Shown here: piece after piece, positions 1 to 4,708 of the stretch
Layout: the number at the start of each line of letters is the position of its first letter
Numbering within the stretch: the stretch's first letter is position 1
Origin: an uncultured Actinomycetes bacterium
Lineage (GTDB): Bacteria > Actinomycetota > Actinomycetes > S36-B12
DNA: 5,048 nt
Reading direction: 5' to 3'
NCBI GenBank assembly: GCA_903848435.1
Contig: CAINGG010000040.1
Span: forward strand, 1 to 5,048
Made by a program: the position numbers and the translations under genes
Notes under the pieces: generated by a model
The model's database searches: none
The model's input: the letters and a program-made list of their open reading frames with translations, nothing else
What the model was told of the DNA's origin: nothing

Positions 1-396
1 CTCGCCCGCGTCGTGAACTCCCAGGCCGGATGGCCAGGGATCCGACGAGCACGCACGACCATCGCCCTCGGCGATCCCGCGGCAGAATCACCACTGGAGT
101 CGGAGTCTCGCGGAGTCCTCGTCCTCAGGGGCGTGCCCACGCCTGTCGTAGGCGCCCCGGTCGTGGGCGCCAACGGCACCACGTACTGGGCGGACATGCT
201 GTGGGAGGCACACGGCGTCATCGGGGAGTGCGACGGCGAGATGAAGTATTCCGACACCGCGGCGTTGATCAAGGAGAAGCGTCGGCAGGAGGAACTCGAG
301 CAGGCTGGATCCAGGTTCGTGCGATGGATGTACCCCGACCTGCGCGAACCCTGGCGCCTGGTGGGCCGCGTCAACCGAGCACTCGGCCTGTGCTGA
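1..396 (+). CDS. DUF559/VSR-like endonuclease-fold protein, C-terminal part (5' end outside window)
   Basis: The frame is open from base 1 to a TGA at 394-396, giving 131 residues of a protein whose start lies upstream; a GTG at 13 is merely internal. The pattern is typical of the actinobacterial DUF559 family, often annotated as AbiEi-like antitoxin-domain or VSR-like proteins: an AESPLES segment (about residues 28-34), then HGVIGECDGEMKY (about 71-83), then EKRRQEELE and a VRWMYPDL ending. The acidic residues plus DGEMK resemble a PD-(D/E)xK nuclease core, with Glu in SPLE, Asp in ECDG and the Lys of EMK as likely catalytic residues. In this family an N-terminal winged-helix AbiEi-like domain often precedes this part; it would be off the window. 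The true role of these proteins is unknown; many are dispersed singletons in actinobacterial genomes. The family call is fairly sure; nuclease activity is inference. Confidence 0.72.
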   Translation, partial: LARVVNSQAGWPGIRRARTTIALGDPAAESPLESESRGVLVLRGVPTPVVGAPVVGANGTTYWADMLWEAHGVIGECDGEMKYSDTAALIKEKRRQEELEQAGSRFVRWMYPDLREPWRLVGRVNRALGLC

Positions 397-421
397 CTCG
401 ACCCCTGGTGGCCCACCGACT

Positions 422-493
422 CGCTCAGGTGAAGCCAACCGGGTCTATTCAGGCGATTTCCGGCCAATAGACCCGTTTCCGTTCACCTGAGCG
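422..493. repeat. nested inverted repeat in the convergent gap (possible bidirectional terminator or dispersed palindrome)
   Basis: The outer arms CGCTCAGGTGAA (422-433) and TTCACCTGAGCG (482-493) are a perfect 12-bp inverted repeat. Inside them GGGTCTATT (441-449) and AATAGACCC (466-474) form a second perfect 9-bp stem, extended by a C-G pair (440/475). The two stems are separated by a mostly mismatched internal loop (434-439 against 476-481), and the apex has about 16 bases. It lies between the stop of the endonuclease-like gene (396) and the end of the convergent DUF3145 gene (506), the right place for a terminator serving both strands. However, no T-run follows the stem on either strand, so a classical intrinsic terminator is not shown. 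A dispersed extragenic palindrome is the main alternative. Confidence 0.7.
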
Positions 494-505
494 GGAGTGG
501 GGCGA

Positions 506-1045
506 TCAGATCACGTGGTTGAGCACCCGCACGGGTGTGTCATCGGTGGCGATGCGGTAGGGCTCGAGTTCGGTGTCCCAGGCGGTGCCCAGGAGATACG
601 CGATGCCATCGATGAGGTCTGCGCCGGTGGCCGCGGCACCGGCGACGGCGGCACGCAGTCGATCCTCCGACACGAGGATGTCGCCGTGTACGCCGATGGT
701 GGCGCGATGCAGCCCGAGCGTAGGTGTCATCGCGTAGCGCTCGCCCTCGCGACCGGGCGACGGATCCTCGGTGACCTCGACGTGCAGGCCGGGGATGGAC
801 TTGAGGGCACTGGCAATGCGGGAACCCAGGCCCGGGCGCCCTTCCCAGGCGAGTTCGGCGCGCATCGCCGGAGGCGCGACGGGCTGGGACTGCCACGACA
901 GGCGCACATCGTTCTCGAGCAGCGAGGTCAGCGCCCACTCGACGTGCGGGCACAGCGCCCGAGGGGCGGCATGGATGAAGACAACGCCCCGCGCACGACC
1001 AGGGCCCGTCGATGCCGGAATGGCAGACGGCGGAATGGCAGACAT
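506..1045 (-). CDS. DUF3145 family protein
   Basis: This 179-residue protein matches the actinobacterial DUF3145 family over its full length: RGVVFIHAAP followed by LCPHVEWAL (about residues 19-39), MRAELAWEG (61-69), a VEVTEDPSPGREGERY block (89-104), the very characteristic GVHGDILVSEDRLR (118-131), and an AWDTELEPYR segment near the C terminus (155-164). The function is unknown. From memory, homologues are often found close to fatty-acid synthesis genes (fabD/fabH/acpP/fabF), which fits a role near acyl-CoA/ACP metabolism, but that is inference. The start at 1045 is chosen because AAGGAGG (1060-1054 on the - strand) sits 8 bases upstream. The first dozen or so residues, with a doubled SAIP unit, are an extension before the conserved domain. 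There is no signal peptide or membrane segment, so it is probably cytosolic. It is divergent from bioY. Confidence 0.9.
   Translation of the reverse strand: MSAIPPSAIPASTGPGRARGVVFIHAAPRALCPHVEWALTSLLENDVRLSWQSQPVAPPAMRAELAWEGRPGLGSRIASALKSIPGLHVEVTEDPSPGREGERYAMTPTLGLHRATIGVHGDILVSEDRLRAAVAGAAATGADLIDGIAYLLGTAWDTELEPYRIATDDTPVRVLNHVI
1016..1043 (-). repeat. 15-base in-frame tandem duplication at the start of the DUF3145 gene
   Basis: CGGAATGGCAGAC occurs at 1016-1028 and again at 1031-1043, a period of 15 bases or five codons. On the coding strand it produces the doubled SAIPP/SAIPA peptide at residues 2-11, ahead of the conserved domain. It looks like a recent slippage-type duplication that keeps the frame and lengthens a non-conserved N terminus. 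Confidence 0.8.
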
Positions 1046-1053
1046 ACCACCGG

Positions 1054-1060
1054 CCTCCTT
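1054..1060 (-). promoter_or_regulatory. ribosome binding site of the DUF3145 gene
   Basis: On the - strand the sequence AAGGAGG lies 8 bases before the ATG at 1045. It is a near-perfect Shine-Dalgarno sequence and decides the start codon in favour of this ATG rather than an internal start nearer the conserved domain. Confidence 0.85.
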
Positions 1061-1120
1061 AGGTGAGGTTCGCCTTCCCCTGCGTCCTCACCCGCTGGCC
1101 CGCGGAATCGATCTGCGCCC

Positions 1121-1126
1121 ACCCTA
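1121..1126 (-). promoter_or_regulatory. candidate -10 element for the DUF3145 gene
   Basis: The - strand reads TAGGGT here (ACCCTA on +), a common actinobacterial housekeeping -10 form (TANNNT). Transcription would begin near 1114, leaving an untranslated leader of about 70 bases before the ATG at 1045. I see no good -35 hexamer at 16-18 bases upstream, so the call is tentative. Confidence 0.4.
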
Positions 1127-1131
1127 GACCG

Positions 1132-1163
1132 TTGACGGCCCCGAAGCCCGCATTCGGTAGGGT
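1132..1163 (+). promoter_or_regulatory. candidate bioY promoter (TTGACG ... TAGGGT)
   Basis: TTGACG at 1132-1137 resembles a -35 element and TAGGGT at 1158-1163 a -10 element. The 20-base spacer is longer than the usual 16-18, so the -35 may be a coincidence, or the promoter may be weak or need an activator. Transcription would start near 1170 and give a leader of about 35 bases. The leader is too short to hold a riboswitch. Confidence 0.42.
1141..1157. promoter_or_regulatory. candidate operator palindrome in the bioY promoter
   Basis: CCGAA (1141-1145) and TTCGG (1153-1157) form a perfect 5-bp inverted repeat with a 7-base gap, about two helical-turn half-sites apart when measured edge to edge. 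It lies directly against the TAGGGT -10 hexamer and within the presumed spacer, where a bound repressor would block polymerase. I do not recognise it as a known BioQ or BirA site. Arms this short can arise by chance in GC-rich DNA. Confidence 0.25.
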
Positions 1164-1195
1164 CGCGACACGCCGACAGCGGCGCAGAACCCACC

Positions 1196-1200
1196 GGAGG
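1196..1200 (+). promoter_or_regulatory. ribosome binding site of bioY
   Basis: GGAGG ends 5 bases before the ATG at 1206, a strong Shine-Dalgarno match at suitable spacing. It fixes the bioY start. Confidence 0.82.
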
Positions 1201-1205
1201 TCCCC

Positions 1206-1802
1206 ATGGCTGTCACCCAGCCCGCCGTCCTGGCCGATGTCTGGACCGAGCGTGCCGAGGGTGCCCGGTCGCTGGCGCGCCAGGTCATCCTGGTGATCGG
1301 CGGCGCCGCCTTCGTCGGGCTGTCCGCCCAGGTGGCGATCCCGCTGCCGTTCACTCCCGTGCCGCTGACGCTGCAGACGTTCGCCGTCCTGCTTGCCGGC
1401 GCAGCGCTTGGCCCCTGGCGCGGGGTGCTGTCGATGTCGCTGTACGCCGTCGCCGGCGTCGCCGGGCTCCCGTGGTTCGCCGAAGGTTCATCGGGCTTCG
1501 CCATGCCGAGCTTCGGCTACATCCTCGGCTTCATCATCGCCGCTGGCATCGTCGGGCGTATCGCCGAGAGCGGTGCTACTCGCACGGTCTGGCGCACCGC
1601 TGGACTGATGGTGATCGGCAACCTCGTCATCTACGCCGTGGGCGTCACGTGGCTGAAGTTCGCCATCGACTCGACCTGGCTGGTGGCGCTCGAACTCGGT
1701 GTCATCCCGTTCCTCATCGGTGACCTCGTCAAGATCGCGCTTGCCGCGGGGCTCTTGCCGTTGGCCTGGACCGGCCTGCGCAAGGCCGGATTGCTCGACT
1801 GA
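1206..1802 (+). CDS. bioY: BioY, biotin-binding S component of an ECF-type biotin transporter
   Basis: This 198-residue integral membrane protein has the family's usual length and about six hydrophobic segments (about 27-45, 52-70, 73-90, 104-119, 132-149, 158-186). Signature blocks are the QVAIPLPFTPVPLTLQTFAV stretch (42-61), GLPWFAEGSSG (87-97), the PSFGYILGF segment (101-109) and IPFLIGDLVKIAL (167-179). Asp173 and Lys176 in the last block correspond to the conserved Asp/Lys pair that holds biotin in BioY structures. It captures biotin at the cytoplasmic membrane and normally works with the ATPase BioM/EcfA and the transmembrane BioN/EcfT. Neither is in the window, so it must use a shared module, genes elsewhere, or act alone. 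The start is backed by GGAGG at 1196-1200. The kinase gene begins 6 bases after its stop, suggesting one transcript. The nearby - strand operon encodes a biotin-dependent carboxylase, a plausible consumer of the imported vitamin. Confidence 0.95.
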   Translation: MAVTQPAVLADVWTERAEGARSLARQVILVIGGAAFVGLSAQVAIPLPFTPVPLTLQTFAVLLAGAALGPWRGVLSMSLYAVAGVAGLPWFAEGSSGFAMPSFGYILGFIIAAGIVGRIAESGATRTVWRTAGLMVIGNLVIYAVGVTWLKFAIDSTWLVALELGVIPFLIGDLVKIALAAGLLPLAWTGLRKAGLLD

Positions 1803-1808
1803 CACTCG

Positions 1809-2624
1809 ATGGCCCGTCTGCTCATCGCGGGCAAGCTCGTCGTCGACGACGTCTTGGAGTGCGACGACCCCCTGCTCCCCGGCTCTAATCAACGGGCGCG
1901 CGCTCGGCGCATCGAAGGCGGTGGCCAGGCCTGGCACACGTCGCGCGCAGCGGCTAAGGCGGGCGCGCAGGTCAGCGTGACCGGTTGGTGCGGTGACGAC
2001 GCCGACACAGACCGACTGCGCGCCGATCTGGCGTCATGGGGCATCGACGATCACCTGGCGCCGCTGGCCGATGCGCCTCGCTCGACAGTCTTGGTCCACG
2101 CCGGTGATCGCACGATCGTGTCCTACGGGGGCGGCGGTCATCTCACCATCGATGCGCTCGACCATGGAGCGGCGCTCGATGACGTCGCACTCCTGCACAT
2201 CGACGGCTTCGCGCTCGATGCCGTGTCTGGGGATGCCCTCGTCGCGCTCGCTCACGAGGCCGCACGCCAAGGCATCCCCATCACCCTCGAGCCACCGCGA
2301 CCGACCAAGTGCGCCTCGTGCGCCACGTGGCTGGCGGCACTTCCGCCGCTCCATGCGATCCTCGGTCGCCCCGACGAGATCGAGGTGGTGAGTGGTTATC
2401 TCACCGCGACACCATCCATCACCGTCGCTCACGACCAGGATCGCCCGATCGTCTCCCGCGAGGGTTCCGCCGAGATCACCACTCCGGTACCGATCGTGGA
2501 GATCGCTTCGCTCGGCGCGGGCGATCGCTTCGCCGGGGGCTGGCTCGCGTCACGCCTGCACGGGACCGATCTGGCCACTGCGGCAGCAGCGGGCATCGCC
2601 GCCGCCGGCAGCCCTCTCAGCTAA
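1809..2624 (+). CDS. PfkB/ribokinase-family small-molecule kinase, atypical substrate motif
   Basis: The 271-residue protein has the ribokinase-like layout: a first strand LLIAGKLVVDD (4-14) with Asp13 at the usual substrate-contact place, a glycine pair (38-39), GWCGDD (59-64), and GAGDRFAGG (236-244) with Asp239 as the presumed catalytic base. Two oddities stand out. The GGxxxN motif reads GGQAWH, with His43 where Asn is nearly universal, and the DTTGAGD motif reads ASLGAGD. It also carries a Cys168-x-x-Cys171 pair. It is somewhat short (about 300 residues is common) and ends soon after the catalytic helix. It should phosphorylate a hydroxyl group using ATP in the cytosol; the substrate cannot be told, and no sugar transporter lies beside it. 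No clear Shine-Dalgarno precedes the ATG, which is 6 bases after the bioY stop, so translation is probably coupled to bioY. Its last 8 bases overlap the convergent acdH gene. Confidence 0.8.
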   Translation: MARLLIAGKLVVDDVLECDDPLLPGSNQRARARRIEGGGQAWHTSRAAAKAGAQVSVTGWCGDDADTDRLRADLASWGIDDHLAPLADAPRSTVLVHAGDRTIVSYGGGGHLTIDALDHGAALDDVALLHIDGFALDAVSGDALVALAHEAARQGIPITLEPPRPTKCASCATWLAALPPLHAILGRPDEIEVVSGYLTATPSITVAHDQDRPIVSREGSAEITTPVPIVEIASLGAGDRFAGGWLASRLHGTDLATAAAAGIAAAGSPLS

Positions 2625-3768
2625 GGCCGAGCTCGCGCGCGATCAGCATGCGCTGCACCTCGTTGGTGCCCTCGCCGATCTCCAGCACCTTGGCATCGCG
2701 CCAGAAGCGCGCCACGGGGTACTCGTTCATGAAGCCGTAGCCACCGAAGATCTGGGTGGCCGCGCGAGCATTCTCGACAGCCGCGTCTGAGGCGTGCAGC
2801 TTGGCGATCGCCGCCTGCTTCTTGAAGGGCTCACCGGCCAGCATGCGCGAGCCCGCGTCGTAGTACGCGAGACGGGCGGTGTGCGCGCGCAGCTCCATGT
2901 CGGCGACCATGAAATCCAAGGCCTGGTACGCCGAGAGCGGCCTGCCGAATGCGTGCCGTTCGTGCAGATAGCGCACCGACTCGTCGATGCACCCCTGCGC
3001 GAGGCCCACTGACAGGGCCGCGATGGCGATACGCCCCTCGTCAAGCGTCTGCAGGAACTGCGCGTAGCCCTTGCCGCGCGTTCCGAGCAGGTGCGTGGCC
3101 GGCACACGACAGTCAACGAAGCCAAGTTCGTGGGTGTCGGAGGCATTCCAACCGACCTTGGAGTACGGCTTCGACACCGTGAGGCCGGGCGTGCCGGTCG
3201 GGACGATGATCGTCGACATCTCCTTCTTGCCATCGTCGTTCTCACCGGTGACGGCGAGCACGGCAACGAAGCCGGTGATGTCGGTGCCGGAATTCGTGAT
3301 GAAGGCCTTGGTGCCGTTGATGACCCACTCGTCACCGTCGAGCCGGGCCGTCGTGCGTGCGGCGCCCGCATCGGTGCCGCCGCCCGGCTCCGTGAGACCA
3401 AAGGCGCCGAGCACCTGTCCCGAGAGCAGCCGCGGCAGCCACTCCTTCTTCTGCTCCTCGGTGCCGAACCGATAGATCGGCATCGCACCCAGGCTGACGG
3501 CGGCTTCCAGGGTGATGGCGACGGATGAATCGATGCGGGCGATCTCCTCGAGAGCCAGGCAGAGGGCGAAGTAGTCGCCGCCCATGCCGCCGTGCTCCTC
3601 CGGGAAGGGCAGGCCGAACAGGCCCATCTCCCCCATCTGCCGGACGATGTCGTAGGGGAAGGCGTGCGATTCGTAGAGCTCGCCGATGACCGGGGCGATC
3701 ACGTCCTGCGCGAACGCTGCGACCGACTTCTGCAACTCGACGTACTCCTGCGGCAGGCGATGATCCAT
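2617..3768 (-). CDS. acdH: AcdH-like acyl-CoA dehydrogenase (branched short-chain acyl-CoA)
   Basis: This FAD flavoenzyme of 383 residues oxidises short branched acyl-CoAs to 2-enoyl-CoAs and passes electrons to electron-transfer flavoprotein. It contains both acyl-CoA dehydrogenase signatures: GLTEPGGGTDAGA (124-136) and QIFGGYGFMNEYPVARFWRD (339-358). The catalytic Glu366 is in IGEGTNEVQR, the position used by short- and medium-chain and butyryl-type enzymes. True isovaleryl-CoA dehydrogenases place the Glu in an LDLER helix; here that stretch reads LDEGR, with Gly at the site. The whole sequence, from MDHRL to IARELGLS, resembles Streptomyces AcdH, which serves valine, isoleucine and leucine breakdown. 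The start at 3768 has AGGGGGA 5 bases upstream and follows the hmgL stop by one base (TGACATG). A longer open frame to 3963 only reads through hmgL in another frame. The tail overlaps the kinase gene by 8 bases. Confidence 0.93.
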   Translation of the reverse strand: MDHRLPQEYVELQKSVAAFAQDVIAPVIGELYESHAFPYDIVRQMGEMGLFGLPFPEEHGGMGGDYFALCLALEEIARIDSSVAITLEAAVSLGAMPIYRFGTEEQKKEWLPRLLSGQVLGAFGLTEPGGGTDAGAARTTARLDGDEWVINGTKAFITNSGTDITGFVAVLAVTGENDDGKKEMSTIIVPTGTPGLTVSKPYSKVGWNASDTHELGFVDCRVPATHLLGTRGKGYAQFLQTLDEGRIAIAALSVGLAQGCIDESVRYLHERHAFGRPLSAYQALDFMVADMELRAHTARLAYYDAGSRMLAGEPFKKQAAIAKLHASDAAVENARAATQIFGGYGFMNEYPVARFWRDAKVLEIGEGTNEVQRMLIARELGLS

Positions 3769-3769
3769 G

Positions 3770-4708
3770 TCATTCCCCCTGATGGGATCGGGCCCGCACG
3801 ACGCGTGAGGGACTGGGTCGGCCGAGGATGCCGGACATCCAGGCGCTGGTGGTGACGAGCGCGTCGAGGTCGACGCCGGTGCGGATCCCGAGGCCCTCGA
3901 GCATATAGACGAGGTCCTCGGTAGCCAGGTTGCCGGTGGCGGACTTGGCATAGGGGCAGCCACCGAGCCCGCCCGCCGAGGTGTCCACCGTCGTGACTCC
4001 GGCGCGCAGGGCCGCGAGGGTGTTGGCGAGCGCCTGTCCGTAGGTGTCGTGGAAGTGCACCCCTACGGCCTCGACGGGTACGCCGGCCGCGGTCAGGCGC
4101 GCGAGCAGGTCAGCCACCTGACCGGGCGTCGCGACTCCGATCGTGTCGCCGAGGCTGATCGCATGGCAGCCCATGTCAAGCAGTCGTCCCACGCCCGCAA
4201 CGACGGCAACGGGATCAACGACACCCTCCCAGGGATCGCCGAAGCACATCGACAGGTAGCCGCGGACGGCCAGTCCCTCCGATCGCGCCCGATCGACGAC
4301 GGGAGCGAACATCTCCCACTGCTCGTCGTAGCCGCGATTGAGGTTGCGCTGGGCGAAGGCCTCGGTGGCACTGGCGAAGACCGCCACATCGGTGACCGAT
4401 GCCTCAAGCGCACGCTCGAGCCCCCGCATATTGGGCACCAGGACGGGGTAGCGCACGGCTGGACGACGCTGCAGCGCGGCCATGACATCGGCAGCGTCCG
4501 CGAGTTGCGGCACCCACTCGGGCCGCACATAGCTCGTAGCCTCGACGACGGCCAAGCCAGCGTCCACGAGACGCTCGATGAACTCCACCTTGGTCGCGGT
4601 GGGCACGATCGCCGATTCGTTCTGCAGGCCATCGCGCGCGCCGACCTCCCAGATCATGACCTCGGACGGCAAGGCTGGATCGCGTACGACCATGGGCAGC
4701 GCGGTCAT
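3770..4708 (-). CDS. hmgL: hydroxymethylglutaryl-CoA lyase
   Basis: The 312-residue TIM-barrel enzyme cleaves HMG-CoA to acetyl-CoA and acetoacetate, the last step of leucine degradation. It has the full family active site: EVGARDGLQNE (21-31) with Arg25 and metal-ligand Asp26, Glu56 in VEATSY, the HFHDTYGQALAN segment (218-229) with metal-ligand His218 and His220, the signature GLGGCPYAKSATGNLATED (247-265) with catalytic Cys251 in the flexible loop, and Asn260 as a further metal ligand. This separates it from homocitrate or isopropylmalate synthases. The ATG at 4708 overlaps the upstream stop as ATGA, with GAGG 5 bases before it; a second ATG at 4693 would drop five residues and is less well supported. 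A longer frame towards 5023 only mirrors the carrier gene. It sits between carboxylase and acdH in one operon. No targeting signal is seen, so it is cytosolic. The symbol liuE is also used. Confidence 0.95.
   Translation of the reverse strand: MTALPMVVRDPALPSEVMIWEVGARDGLQNESAIVPTATKVEFIERLVDAGLAVVEATSYVRPEWVPQLADAADVMAALQRRPAVRYPVLVPNMRGLERALEASVTDVAVFASATEAFAQRNLNRGYDEQWEMFAPVVDRARSEGLAVRGYLSMCFGDPWEGVVDPVAVVAGVGRLLDMGCHAISLGDTIGVATPGQVADLLARLTAAGVPVEAVGVHFHDTYGQALANTLAALRAGVTTVDTSAGGLGGCPYAKSATGNLATEDLVYMLEGLGIRTGVDLDALVTTSAWMSGILGRPSPSRVVRARSHQGE
3774..3780 (-). promoter_or_regulatory. ribosome binding site of acdH, inside the end of hmgL
   Basis: On the - strand AGGGGGA lies 5 bases before the ATG at 3768, within the last codons of hmgL. 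It identifies the acdH start and shows that it can be re-initiated directly after hmgL translation ends. Confidence 0.7.

Noticed and set aside
13..15. GTG at 13 as the start of the DUF559-like gene
   Set aside because: The frame is open to the window edge, no ribosome site precedes it, and family members begin well before this segment.
497..1066. Long + strand open frame opposite the DUF3145 gene (189 residues)
   Set aside because: The composition is Gly/Arg-rich without family motifs; the - strand encodes a full DUF3145 protein with a strong ribosome site.
1164..1205. A riboswitch in the bioY leader
   Set aside because: The predicted leader is only about 35-40 bases, and I see no conserved aptamer or stem; control by a protein is more likely.
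1488..1937. - strand open frame opposite bioY and the start of the kinase gene
   Set aside because: It crosses two well supported + strand genes, has no ribosome site that I can see, and its peptide is a reverse image of bioY.
2617..3768. Assignment of the dehydrogenase as isovaleryl-CoA dehydrogenase
   Set aside because: The Glu of the LDLER helix is missing and the catalytic Glu is instead in EGTNEVQR; overall similarity is to AcdH/butyryl-type enzymes.
3769..3963. Extension of the acdH frame to an upstream ATG, giving a 448-residue protein
   Set aside because: The extra residues are low-complexity, run in another frame over hmgL's conserved C terminus, and the ATG at 3768 has a good ribosome site and matches the family N terminus (MDHRL).
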